A stretch of DNA of 64,000 nt, taken from the NCBI GenBank assembly GCA_000697055.1, contig JNDT01002322.1, positions 1 through 64,000 on the forward strand, given 5' to 3'. This document shows, in pieces, positions 34,288-45,586 of the stretch. Position 1 is the stretch's first letter; every line of letters begins with the position of its first letter. The notes under the pieces are model-generated. The model was not told the DNA's origin. It saw only the letters and a list, made by a program, of their open reading frames with translations, and made no database searches. Made by a program: the position numbers and the translations under genes. The stretch comes from Saksenaea vasiformis B4078. Taxonomy: Eukaryota; Mucoromycota; Mucoromycetes; Mucorales; Saksenaeaceae.

Positions 34288-35029
34288 CTCTTGATCGGGG
34301 AGTGTAATACTTGCACTATTTGCTATCGATTTTGTGAATTTTGTTTGATTTTGTTGATAATAGACAGGAGGTCCTCTCTTCGTTTCGAGAGAAAGTAAGA
34401 GATATTTACATTGTTTACGCGTCTGTGATTATTATGTTCTACCCATGGGTGGCTGATTCAGAGGTTACGACCTTGCTCCTGGACAATACGTTTGATCATC
34501 GTACTTGTCTTTGATTTGGACATTATGCCATATTTAGGTATGGATCTATGCCGTCATATGAGAACTATACAACAAATTTGACGAAAAATATTTGAACGAC
34601 TATCTGTTAGCGTTGGTCATCTGTAATTAGTTAATTCCCTCGTTCATGGAGATAAGGCCAAGTTCACTGGGGGCTAGTCATTTTAAGGGACATAGTCATC
34701 AGAGATGATCATGAAATGGCTTCTGTTCTATGAACTTTATGCAGGAATATCAATGCTGGTCTTTCTATAAGCTCATCTACTTTGCTGGATCGAAACGCTC
34801 GAGTTATCTACGAATACCATTAGCTAATTGAATGTAACACGCGAAAATACAGGATTTTGAGCACACGTTTATATCATCCAATATTACTTTGCGTCGACAC
34901 TAACTCAAACCTGCGGTGAGGAGCAGTGTATCTTTGCGCAGAGGATCAGGTACCTTTACTTCTGAATCAAAAGTGTATTGCGCTGGTCCATTGTAATAGG
35001 TTCCTCAATGCACCAATTCGAACTCTTAA
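34288..35029. other. Unassigned accessory sequence
   Basis: About 0.74 kb with no open frame or repeat that I can assign. Confidence 0.4.
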
Positions 35030-35560
35030 AGCGACAGTATTTAAAAGGGACGCATGAATTCTTTTTTTTTTTTTTTGGCTGCTCATTTTACATTCCCGGT
35101 ATGTACTTTTAATGGAATACCCATCTAGGGACACTCATGTCTTTTGACGTATTGTTTAACCTGTATGACCTCTATCCTGAACCGTCTCAGCTGTGGTGGC
35201 GTGTTTACCCATCACTTAAGTAAGTAAAATAAATGTTGTCGCGCTCAGCATCATTCATCTAGTACAATAGATCGCTGGAAGCTGTATCGCTTCAAGTCCT
35301 CTGCACGGCGTTAACACCCAAATTGGCATTTTTGTCAGTATAATATCCACTGCCGCCCCCACCGCGTCAGATGCGGGGCACTCTGATGCCATTAGGTAGC
35401 TATGCCCTTCGGGGCAAGTGAATTATCACCAAAGTATCTTCCATTTACTAACGGTGAATACGACGGTTGGTGAAACGAGGACCGAAGATGTGGTATTGAC
35501 CCTTCAAGCTGCGCTACTTTATTCGTAGTTTTAAAAGTCTATTGTGTATAAAAAAATTTC
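35030..35560 (+). repeat. Gene-like repeat R3 (plus, truncated)
   Basis: Inverted relative to R1 and R2. It keeps the TATA-like box (GTATTTAAAAGGGACGCATG near 35037), the first exon with CCGTCTCAGCTG and the intron donor AAGTAAGTAAAATAAATG near 35217, and the RFKSSA exon (CGCTTCAAGTCCTCTGCACG near 35290), followed by CGTCAGATGCGGGGCA and CCCTTCGGGGCAAG. The distal exons and the upstream block are missing or unrecognisable. Stops interrupt the frames. Confidence 0.55.
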
Positions 35561-35598
35561 CTCTATCTAGATTCTTCAAGCAACCGGGATTTTCGATG

Positions 35599-36159
35599 GG
35601 GAATTACTAGGGACACTCCAACGGGACACTCCAGTCCCCCCGAATTCTGAGCGGATAGTAAAATAGAAGTATCACCAGTTGCCCTACTTAGGTGTAGTGT
35701 AGTGCAGAGATAGCGAAGCGTCTCACAGTAGAGTGTCCCATAGTAGAATGTCCTATAGTGGAGTGTGCGGTACTTGAGTGCCCTGCAGCAGAGTCAAACA
35801 CACTACAGTAAGCATTATGCATAAGGATATTTGATAAAACGCATAAGGTAAGAATTGTTTTTGGGGAACAAATTTGGTAGGCAGTGTCTTATAAGTCCTA
35901 CAAGCAAATATTCTCGAGAAAATAATAAACACCCTGTCTATCTAGAATATTCTTATATCAAGCATCTACCGTAGCATATCTGAAGATAATTGCTGGGATC
36001 CAGCAACGAAAACTCTGTTGCAGGACGCTTCGCTTTGGGACATCGCACTATGGGATACTCCACTGTAACCGAATTAAGCATTAGGTACTACAGTCCATCC
36101 TTTTTTTGAACAATTTTGGGGGACTGGAGTGTCCGGTTGAAGTGTCCCTAGCAATTCCC
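35599..36159. mobile_element. TIR element E1 (MITE-like, 561 bp)
   Basis: Terminal inverted repeats of 42 bp (35599-35640 and 36118-36159, about three mismatches) begin GGGAATT(A/G)CTAGGGACACT. Inside each end lie arrays of a 15-bp unit in opposite orientation: on the left from about 35709 to 35798 (for example CACAGTAGAGTGTCC, CATAGTAGAATGTCC), on the right about 36012-36067. No coding capacity. A closely similar copy, E2, lies at 45030-45586. The flanking 8 bp do not match, so the target-site duplication is lost or absent. It ends 86 nt before the NR2C2AP start codon. Confidence 0.85.
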
Positions 36160-36245
36160 GGCGTCCACATCCTCGGAGTCCGTCTGATTACCAGCTGGAG
36201 CAAAGTCACACGCAAAATGCTGCAGTCTTCGTTCTTTTCTCTCTA

Positions 36246-36761
36246 ATGACCAGTCTCCTTACACCAGAAGCTCGAATCAAGTGCGTTCCCCGTTAATAGT
36301 TACAAATCGGACTCAACATGTCACAGGGTCAGCTCCGTCTTGAATCGCGATGGTACCAACTTTGGGAAGCAGCACTTAATTGACGGCAATGAAGAAACTT
36401 GCTGGAATTCCGAACAGGTAGTGCCTGAGCGCTAGAAGCTACCCCATGAGAACCAACAGTTGAATAGGGACTTCCTCAACATATTATTATTGATTTTGCG
36501 TCGTCTGTATCTATCCGCACCATTGTGATGACATTCCAAGGAGGCTTTGTGGGGAAGACGTGTGTTGCCAAGGGAAGCCTGGAATCGTCCCCGAACGAGT
36601 ACAACGTAGACATTGGGAAATTTTATCCCGAGGACATTAACTCAAAACAGACATTCGATATGCAGCCGAATGAACCTGTAAAGCGACTAAAGCTCGTTTT
36701 CGAAGAGAGCACTGATTTTTACGGACGAATCACGATGTATAAACTAGATATCCTTGGATAA
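36246..36761 (+). CDS. NR2C2AP: NR2C2AP homologue (discoidin-like fold)
   Basis: Exons 36246-36280, 36327-36417 and 36468-36761 give 139 residues, the same length as the animal protein. Motifs run in the family's order: VSSVLNRDGTNFGKQHLIDG, EETCWNSEQG, HIIIDF, FQGGFVGKTC, FYPEDINSKQTF, RLKLVFEESTDFYGRITMY. The product is a compact F5/8 type C-like (galactose-binding-like) domain; animal NR2C2AP binds a nuclear receptor, but fungi lack that partner, so the ancestral role is open. The first intron uses GTGCGT. The gene begins 86 nt downstream of element E1, so E1 likely forms much of its promoter or leader. Confidence 0.9.
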
Positions 36762-37212
36762 GAGTGAAGTGATTTTAAACGGATATTGGCGTCAACTACT
36801 TATCAAGTCGGAATAAATACAGTAATAGCCTGGACGACCTGAGTCCTACATTGGAATAGTAGTTCACTGCTTCAGTGATGGTATGTCAGTATCCTGTCGA
36901 AACGAGTAAAAACGTTTCGAGATAACAGACTCCACCCAATATAATATAAAACATATTAAAGGACCCATGAATTATTTTGTGTTTCTTTGGCTCTATTTTC
37001 CAAAATCATTCCCGCAAGGATTTCAGTCTACACATATAGACGATCGCTCACGTCTCTTTGTTCATTCCTTAGCGTGCATGACACCCTGTGTCGAACCGCC
37101 CTAGCCCTCTGTACACCACCAGGCAAATAACTGTCGTCTCGCGCCGACGGAAAGTTTATATAGAGTAGCATACAAGCTTGTTCAACGCACAGGGAAGCGA
37201 AGTTGCATTATT
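36762..37212. other. Convergent gap
   Basis: 451 bp between two converging genes; no feature beyond AT-rich stretches that could serve polyadenylation. Confidence 0.4.
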
Positions 37213-38333
37213 CTATTTGGTAGCAACACCTGATTCTTTTCGATTTTTAAACCCGTATTTTCCAATCCATCCAATCACTATAACCAAGCCTATGCAACAT
37301 GCGCCAAGATAATATTGCAAAACCATCCGCCTTCCTGCTGTTGCAATACCTCCTTTGGGCAGTCCGCGACGATTGAGCGTTACCATCAGCGTGCATATGG
37401 CGCCGATCACAACTGTGTAGATTAAACCCACTAAAGAGCAACTGTCAGCTATCTTCACCACCTTGGTCTTTACCAAATTACCGTATGTTCCCGCCGGGAA
37501 CTCGATTGCAACAGCCCCAAGAAGCAGGCCATAAATAAATGATCCAATTATCCATACAGTCTTCGTTGCCGTAGGAAGAGGTCCATGGACCTGGTTCCGA
37601 AACGCAAACAGCTGCATCCATGACATCCACATACCACCAGCTGCATACATGTAATGCGCAATATAATGTTCCCATAAATCCTCCATATACAAATAGATAT
37701 CGTGCAATACTGGATACTGTGCTACAAGATCTGGATGGGCATCATTAAAATCTTCCACAGGGTGCTACCAAAGCTGTTAATTTGACTGCAACCCAGTATG
37801 TTTAGCGTAGCATTTACCTTAAACATGCTTGCGGCTGTATGTACGCCATGTCCTTGCACAAAAATAGCTGCTCCTATGCTCCATAGAAGCCACGTAACGC
37901 TACGTTCACTCAAAGCTCCCCCTATAGAAACATGATTAACACTTTCTAAAAGGGAAAAAGCGAACTTACAATAATTTGGACGACCTCCAGTGCTCATGAT
38001 ATCAGCTCTTGTAATGATAAATAAATTCAATGGCAGAGTAATTAAGGGATCCAATAGTCTCCAAAGCGTATTCCCCGGAAACCACGGCGTAATGTAGGGA
38101 ATGTGAGCCACCACAGGTATAAGTGTTAATAGAAGAGTGGCCAAAGCTGTTCCTAGCATTAGCCAAGCTAAGCGATTGTCTTCAAGATGTTGTTCACGGT
38201 AAGTAACCCGTGAAGGTAACTGCGTTGGAAGTTCTCCGCTCATCGGGAGTTCATCGTCTTCATCGAGAGATCGGCGTGCGTTAGTTGGGTGTTGCGAATA
38301 TATAGATGGAAGTGCAAAAGTATCTTGCTGCAT
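37213..38333 (-). CDS. Multi-pass membrane protein of unknown function
   Basis: Exons 38333-37970, 37921-37818 and 37764-37213 give 339 residues in frame. After about 55 polar residues there are eight or so hydrophobic segments (LAWLMLGTALATLLLTLIPV, WLLWSIGAAIFV, VWIIGSFIYGLLLGAVAIEF, LVGLIYTVVIGAICTLMV, YLGACCIGLVIVIGW). His clusters stand at membrane boundaries: VQGHGVHTAASM, then LWEHYIAHYMYAAGG, preceded by an acidic loop (EDFNDAHPD). Such His/Asp sets can bind metal, as in membrane hydrolases or desaturase-like proteins, but I recognise no family and assign no reaction. The acidic N-terminus with LDEDDELP is probably cytosolic. Confidence 0.75.
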
Positions 38334-40239
38334 GATTGGTTATGGTTACAATAGAAGGCGCAATGGCTAATGCCAAGAAAACATGAGGACTGGTTGATTG
38401 GGCTGGGGACAACTTCGTGTATTTCGTGAATTTTTTTTAAGTTATTCTAATGAACGCGCATGCACGATGAAAAAAAAAATTCTACTACAGAATTGCGTAT
38501 ATGTCATCAGTACATCAGATCAAGATATGTAATATGTAATATCTCGTCCTAGCATATCCTGGGCAGGGATACCGTCCATGCGCCGAACGTAGTCGATATG
38601 GCGGGAGGGATTGTTTAAATGCCTGAACTACCGAGCATACTATTGATGGCGGTCTACAGATGGACTTCCTGCGATATAGTGTTTAGTGAATCTCAATTGT
38701 GGAGGAAAAGCGAACGCTGTACATGGCAACGGTTGCTGCTCAAGTGATGAAGGAGTGTTACACATGCAGAAGAAACAGTTCAGGACAAAGGCTGTGCAGC
38801 CTAAACGTCAGCGAAAATGCACGGATGGCTCTACGTGTTGTCAACTACAAGTGTCTCACTTTTGTTTTCTCGAAATGTGTTCTTGTACCAGATAATTTGT
38901 TCCTATCTCACATACGTAGTATGCAGCGGTATCATATCGGCAAAGCGGCAGCCGGAAGTTTTACAGACTTCTTGGCAACAGTGGCAAGCTCTGCTGATCA
39001 TGGCAACAAGAAGTTGCCTATCCGATCTTAGGCTTTGTAAACAGGACTTAAGTAATTTTTCACGGCCCTACATCAAGTCTGGATGGCGTCCTGCGCGTTA
39101 AAATTGTACAAAGGAGACCCAGCAAAGTTGTCTCGACGGGCAACATGAGGAAGAAAATGCACAACCATATCTCATACTAAATTTTTCAAGGTACACGAAG
39201 GATGTAACGATATAGTCATCTGCAAGTACAACGTGTGATGCACCAAACAACAATGTAAGTGTAATATGCAACACCGTTAATAACTACGCCAATCACACCG
39301 CATCTATTGTTCTCAGTGATTAAGAGACTAAATTTTTCATTTTCCTTTTGATTGCGGGGGAATCAGCAGCGAACCGCCAATTCCCCCAAAGCAAAAATTC
39401 TGGTCTCGAGACACCCCGAAGGGCGTTCGCAGCAAGGCCGACCACCGCTGTGCAATGGCAATCAGCCCCACTGTGTGCCCAGCCTTCTTGATCACCAGAC
39501 ACACGACCCAGGTAAGTATGAGTTGCAAAAATTGAGATTGCAGCTTCTTTTATAGTTTTTTTTTAATGCTCCGACGCAGTCCCCAATTGTGACTTTGGTG
39601 ATCGTTAGCCCTTCAACCAATAGAAGAAAAGTTCGCTGGCAATGAACTTTGCGCCTACATTTATTGCATATGAGCCCTCCTTATCCCATTTGACGCTGCC
39701 ATGTCTGAGGATGAAGAACAAAAATTAGCATGTGGTATTGCCTCATTCATACACAGCTACTTTGAGCGAAGGGAAAGGAAGGCATTCATCGAAAGGATGC
39801 CTTGATACCTATGCGTATTTTGGCAGATGTCGCGTTATTTGTTGATGCTGGAGAAGAAAATTTAGCTGGTCTTTTCCACTTTTCAAACAGGCCACATGTG
39901 CAGCATGAACCTGGGCTTCACTGAAAACCGTGTCTATCGACGAGGCTGGTTTTAATTTGCAAACTCGAAGAAATTTCTGTTGTTCTGTGAAAGGCCACAC
40001 CAGCATAGGCACTATACCAACTGGACTGAGAGGTAACGGCTGCTGTATTAGACGCTATATTTAAGGCTGGAGACATAGATATATCTATGGTAAAGCCTCA
40101 GGCGGTATCTTTGTTCGACGCGAGGAAGCCTAACATAAAAGAAGCAAAGACAATTAATGGTAGGATCGGTGCACAAACGGATTTTTCCGGTCTTGTATAT
40201 CATATGCAACGGATGCGCCAGATCAGCATTATATGAAAG
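38334..40239. other. 1.9 kb without a recognised gene
   Basis: An open frame at 38699-39031 (+, 110 codons, contains YTCRRN and HIGKAAAGSFTDFL) and overlapping short frames at 39337-39555 have no motif I can place. 39340-39500 is more GC-rich than its surroundings and ends in a good splice donor (CCCAGGTAAGT), so it may be an orphan exon or transposon scrap. Confidence 0.35.
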
Positions 40240-41360
40240 GTCATCTTATCATGATGAATAATCCTCCAATACGTATTTCAGGGTTAGAGTGTGCAATCTG
40301 ATCGAGGTTAGCGTTTCTCGACGACTTTATCATTGCTTGGATACTGTCTATTGAATCATTCTCTTTTTTTCTCTCCCTCCCCGCCATATATAGATCTTTC
40401 CCCTTTGCTTTTGCCTTTTTTTCTTTGCTACAAGGTTTTTTCTTTTTTTCATTCATATTCTTCCAAACCGGGCTAGAGCGGACATGCTTAGTTAGCGACG
40501 CGCTCACGGTCATTAAAAAAATTGAATAATCTTACGTCTCTGAAGATCCAAGTTTGTACTAAAGAAAATTGAATATACGGTCGTTAATACATCAATTTTT
40601 CGTCAGAAGGTGAATGAACTTACATGAACTTGATTTCTCCAGTGGACGCAAAATTGATTCGGGCAGCATAAAAAATGATCCTTGGTTAGTAAATGAAAGA
40701 TGCTTTGATGTCATCTCTCTAAACCCCGAAGGGTATGGCCACACAGCTTTGGCAACCTGCCCCGCGACTGAAGCGGTGGGGACGGCGTGCGGCGGGGGAG
40801 ATCCAATGGCATGGGAATGACCATTTTCTAAACGGTCTGCAGAGGATTTGAAGCGATCCAGAGTCTGGCGATCTATCACGGAAAAAAAAGTCAGTAATGC
40901 TGAGCATGACAACATTTACTTACTCAAGTGGTGAACAAATTTACATACACGGCCAAGACGGTTCGGGACAGAGGTCATGGAGAAAACATGAAAAATCCTG
41001 CAGATGTAATGGAAAGTTGATATCCTTACGGGGAATATCAGGAAGAAACAGAGCCGAAAAATAAATGCGTCTCTTTAAATACGGATCATTGTAGTGGGCG
41101 CCTCATCTTGAAACGTCTCTATGCCTTATCGCAAGGCAATGAATCATCTTAACGTCAAAGAGACGTGCCGCTTTAGGTGGAAGATTTTCCTTTCTTAAGA
41201 AGTTTTTGCGCTTTGCAATAGGGTATCCACCAGTGTAAAGTGGACTTCTCTCACGCAAACTCCAGTTACGCAAGCATTAACGTAAAAATAATACGTATTT
41301 CAAAACGCAGAGTTTCTCTGGGAGTAACGCCGAATAATTTCAAATAGATGCAAAAGGGAA
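40240..41360 (-). repeat. Gene-like repeat R2 (best preserved copy)
   Basis: Minus strand. The upstream block (GCGTTTTGAAATACG near 41300), a TATA-like GTATTTAAAG at about 41074-41083, then a possible ATG at 40978 (TSVPNRLGRV), a GTAAGTAAATG intron, a second exon (RQTLDRFKSSADRLENG through WPYPSGF to ILRPLEKSSS), a third short exon (QTWIFRD), and possibly a Lys-rich exon (PVWKNMNEKKKK) down to about 40241. Splice sites at these places are good, and the second exon is open for about 85 codons. I do not recognise the protein. R1 and R3 are more degraded relatives. Confidence 0.5.
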
Positions 41361-42879
41361 GCGTATACAATCTGTTGAGACTCTTCGATATCCTTATTTC
41401 GTTCAATCTATCTGCCTATTTATATTTATTTAGTCTTTCCGAGATTCGTATTTTAGTGAACATCCTTCTCGACAACAAGGTTTTATGACTGTAATTACTG
41501 TGGTAGCAGTGCCAACCTGTTAACGATCTCGTCGAGGTCTCTGCGGTTTAGAGACGACGTACGTTGAAATACGATCAAATCTTGATCGGATCTCCTTCAA
41601 CTGTGAGAGCACATCAAGAGCTTTACTTTGTACTTCAAAAAGCTATGCTGATTGCATCTGCATTGTTGGAACCGTCGGATAATCGGTTACAGCAACGAAG
41701 AACCCCACCGGTTGTGCTGATAGCAACCTTCATATTATTTTTGGTCTAGCAAGCATGTTGAACTGCGTACTGTCATTCGTCTTTAGGGAGATAGGAACCC
41801 ACCCACCAATTCTGGCGAGTATATACGTATCTTCTTGCTGTTTCTCAGTTAGGGAAAGCGGATCGGATGCGGGCAGCGCCGCGATCCTCCAATGAAGGAG
41901 TTATTCGGGAGAACTTCCCACAACGTTTGGTAGGTCCAGCTTTGGAAGCTGAATTTTTTTTTGTGAAATATCTGCTTGTACGCATCTCCATGATCATGCG
42001 GTCGCTTGGTCATTACCGACCGAATGGACTCCTGGGGAATCTTTGTAGCGCGCCTTCCGAGAGTATCAGGATTCTTGTATTTTAGCCCACATGTCAGGCA
42101 GAAGAAGAGGTCACCGGAGCGCTCCACTGTCGTTACGTCTGAATGCCTCGTTCAGCATCCTATCATTAAGTGCTGCAACGGCCTTACCCTTACCACTTTC
42201 AGTTACAAGCTTGACAGCTTTGATGTGTCTTTCCCACTTGTCCTTTGTAAATTGCAATGTTACCCCTCGTGAAAAAAGACATGGAGCGCGATGTTCGATA
42301 AACTCTAGCCACTATCTTTTGTTCGACCTGTTTCATGCAGCACACACATAAGCACTTATAGAATGAAAAAATGGAGACGTAAGAAGATATGAAAGAAGCA
42401 TTGAAAGAGAGTCTCAATGAATAGGTACAGTCTGCTTATTAATCGCCATTGAGCAACAACGCAAAAATGACACCTGAATAACACAAATATATCCTCAAAA
42501 TCGAGATATCTTTACTCCTTTTTTTTAATGCATGGTACGCGTGATATTTCAACTCTAGGCGGAGAAGAGTTTGCGCTTATAACTGTAGACGCTATCTATC
42601 TTTGTCAGTACAGTGTGAAGCGGAGTTAAAAGAACTATCGTTGTAGTGTATCCGGACGCCCATACGAACTCGATGTTACGTATGCATACCATAGACCCTA
42701 CGAAGCAGCTTCGGCAACAAAAGTAATACACGCTGTCATCACGCTATCTTATAGTCCTTTAAAAGCAGGTTCACCAACTTTTATGTGTGCACAAGATAAA
42801 CATTAAGAGAGAAAGCATGATGTGTTGACTACATGAAGAATGCAGACTTTGCGTTCAGGATACACATTTATTATTATTC
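41361..42879. other. 1.5 kb without a recognised gene
   Basis: A minus-strand frame at 42127-41849 (92 codons, with FFCLTCGLKYKNPDTLGR and SFQSWTYQTLWEVLP) looks like decayed coding sequence of transposon origin, but I cannot name it. Nothing else is supported. Confidence 0.35.
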
Positions 42880-44880
42880 TTAATCCCATAATTTGACTTT
42901 GCCTATACGAAGTAATATGAGCACCGTTACACATCGTTTCTTTGTCCCAACTTACCATCCCAACTGCAAGTCACCATCTTCGAAGTTTCGTGAGGATGCC
43001 ATTCTGTGTTCATTACCACCTTGTCGTGAGCCTTAAATTTCTTGAGTATCTTGCATGATTTCCAATCCCATGTCCAGACATTGCCGTTCGAATCACCACT
43101 GCTGAGGAATCTTCCATCGGGTGAGAAACCAGGTTTACATGCATAACCTGCAACCAAATGGCCAGCAAAGCGCTTCTTTCTGTTCATTCTAAATCTATCG
43201 CGTGCACCATAGATCAAAATTTGATTATCCAGTGACTGACACGCGAGCCATTTAGCTATTATTTGAATTTAGCATAATTAAAACGTCAGAATTCAACAAC
43301 TTACTGCTTGGATGTAATGTAACTGCTGGCATCGAATGCATATCTGGTTCGGCAATATATTTAATGACAACTGGGATATCAAATTCCCATGCACGCATTG
43401 TCTTGTCGTCGGATGTGGTGATAAATCGACGATTGTCATCGACAAAGGTAATACTATTCACAGGACCAAGATGCTGGTCGTACTCCTGTGTAATATCGCC
43501 ACTTCGGATATCAAACTGCACAATCTTTTTGTCTGAACAACCTGCCAAGAAGATGTGTTGCTTGTTGCCAGCAGGATTAAAGGTTACACAGTATGGAATT
43601 TTGCCAGTGGAAAAGGATCGAATGCATTGACCTATCGTCAGAGGTTACGATCGTCCTTTCTGTAATTTTTCTCTTCTTTTATTACCTGTTTCTGTATCCC
43701 ACAGTTTTATGTAGCGGTCATAGCTTGCACTAAGGAACTTTCGTCCGTCATTATTAAAAGCAATATCTCTGATAGCCTTGGTGTGACCCATGATAGTACG
43801 CAGCAGGCTACGGTTATGATAAAAGTCAAAGATCTAGAATGATCATCAGAAAAAAAAAGCATAATTACGACCTGTACTCCTACCTTGAGCTTATTATCCA
43901 TACCAGCACTCAAAACCAAATGACCTGATTTTGGCAAAAGACGTACTGCGGAAACACCTTGAGGATGAGCATCCCATGTATGAATACAACGTTTGGGAAT
44001 GAAGCAATTTTGTGTGCCCGGTTCTCCAAGTAAATTGATATCCAAGTCTTGAGGTACAGCCATATAGGTTCGTCCCAAATAATCCGTCTCTGATTTGCCG
44101 TGAAAGATGGTAGTCTCGTTCCCTGCTTCTTCCCGCATATATTTCTTTTTGGACGGTGGAGGAGCTGCTGGTTTGGCTGCTGCTTTTTCCACCTCTTCTT
44201 CAACCTGCTCTTCCACAAGTGGTTCAACTGTCTCTGGTTCTTTGCGATCAAACTCGTAACCGGCCCAAGGACCTTTGTAGGCATTTTCTCCTTCCAAAAC
44301 ACCTGGATCACCCTTTTTCTCTCTTTTCTTACGAACGTCTCTATTGGGTCGCAAATGCTGTGGCAATCGGTCATGGATACTGGCGCCTCCCAAATCGGCA
44401 GCGGCTGCAAGATTACCAACGTAGCCTGTACCCATCATGCCTTCACCTGCCTGTCCGGCAAGATTTGTACTTCCAAGTGACGGATCGCGAGCGTATCCAT
44501 ATGTTTCGAATGTTCGATGCTGGGTACGGAAATCGATCTCGGATATCGCTTGTGTTTCGACATGACCCGTCAAGATGTTCTGTGTGGCGAGTTTCTGCAT
44601 AGCAAATGGGTTGTCTGGGCCATAAGAAGGTCGTGTCATATCTTCATAAGGAACATTGACTGTAAGTTCGGTCGCGGTGGAAGCCATGTACAGGTTGGAG
44701 GATGCGGCATCCTAAGAAACACATCATCAGTTTGCCCTTTATGAAAAGATCTCTTACGTCAAACCCTGTGTCCGGTGCTGCATTGATCACCATGGAATTT
44801 TTCACGGTGTTAGGAGCATTATTTCCAACAACAACGTTATCGTCTTCGTCGCTCGAACCGTAATTATTCACAATATCCAT
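42880..44880 (-). CDS. PRP17: Pre-mRNA splicing factor Prp17/Cdc40
   Basis: Six minus-strand exons, 44880-44758, 44711-43884, 43833-43686, 43631-43305, 43255-42956 and 42902-42880, give 582 residues with all phases matching. The N-terminal part has family blocks: [62 protein letters not shown]. The C-terminal half is a seven-blade WD40 propeller ([19 protein letters not shown] to the final SWDGKVKLWD). Prp17 works in the second catalytic step of splicing. The start ATG at 44880 opens [14 protein letters not shown], typical of the family. A 13-bp hairpin lies in the leader and element E2 starts 149 nt upstream. Confidence 0.92.
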
Positions 44881-44895
44881 AGCTTGCAAAAGATT

Positions 44896-44943
44896 TTCCT
44901 TCGGACACACGAAGAAGGACTGTCGTCGGCGTGTCCGAAGGAA
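44896..44943 (-). promoter_or_regulatory. Perfect 13-bp hairpin in the PRP17 leader
   Basis: TTCCTTCGGACAC at 44896-44908 is the exact reverse complement of 44931-44943, with a 22-nt loop. It begins 15 nt upstream of the PRP17 start codon, so it would form in the mRNA leader if transcription starts upstream of it. A smaller GGAGC-TTC-GCTCC hairpin follows at about 44991-45003. Confidence 0.6.
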
Positions 44944-45029
44944 GTCCCGCCCCCACCGCTCATTGTGACGTGCGCGGCAAATAAAATTTGGAGCTTCGCT
45001 CCCATACAAAAAAAATCCCGCCCCCAAAA

Positions 45030-45586
45030 GGGAATTGCTAGGGGCACTCCAACGGGACACTCCAGGCCCCCCGAATTCTGAGCGGATAGTAAAATAGAAG
45101 TATCACCAGCTGCCATGCTTAGGTGTAGTGTAGTGCAGAGATAGCGAAGCGTCTCACAGTGGAGTATCCCATAGTGAAATGTCCTGTAGTGGAGTGTCCG
45201 GTAGTTGAGCGCCTTGCAGCAGAGTCAGATACACTACAGTAAGCATTATGTATAAGAATATTTGATAAAACGCATAAGATAACAGTTCTTTTAGGGAACA
45301 AATTTGGTAGGCAGTATCTTACAAGTCCTACTAGCAAATATTCTCGAGAAAATAATAAATTCTCTGTCTATCTAGAATATTCTTATATCAAACGTCTACT
45401 GCAGTATATCTGAAGGTAATTGCTGGGATCCAGCAAAGAAAACTCTGCCACAGGACACTTCATTTGGGACATCGCACTATGGGACACTCCACTGTAACCG
45501 AATTAAGCATTAGGTACTACACTCCATCTTTTTTTAACAATCTTGGGGGACTGGGGTGTCCCGTTGGAGTGTCCCTAGCAATTCCC
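45030..45586. mobile_element. TIR element E2 (MITE-like, 557 bp)
   Basis: Second copy of E1, collinear throughout and over 90% identical by eye. TIRs are at 45030-45071 and 45545-45586. The flanking 8-mers CCCCAAAA and GCCCAAAT agree at six of eight positions, which may be a decayed 8-bp target-site duplication. Subterminal 15-bp units are again present in opposite orientation at the two ends. No coding capacity. It sits upstream of PRP17. Confidence 0.85.

Noticed and set aside
35591..36167. An 8-bp target-site duplication around E1
   Set aside because: The adjoining 8-mers TTTCGATG and GGCGTCCA do not match; only E2 shows a possible decayed duplication.
40241..40513. A stand-alone Lys-rich gene at 40241-40513
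   Set aside because: It abuts a splice acceptor and continues the R2 repeat, so it is better treated as a possible terminal exon of that repeat.
28945..41360. R1 and R2 as solo LTRs
   Set aside because: No TG...CA ends or short target duplications were found, and the copies contain internal exon-like segments with splice sites.
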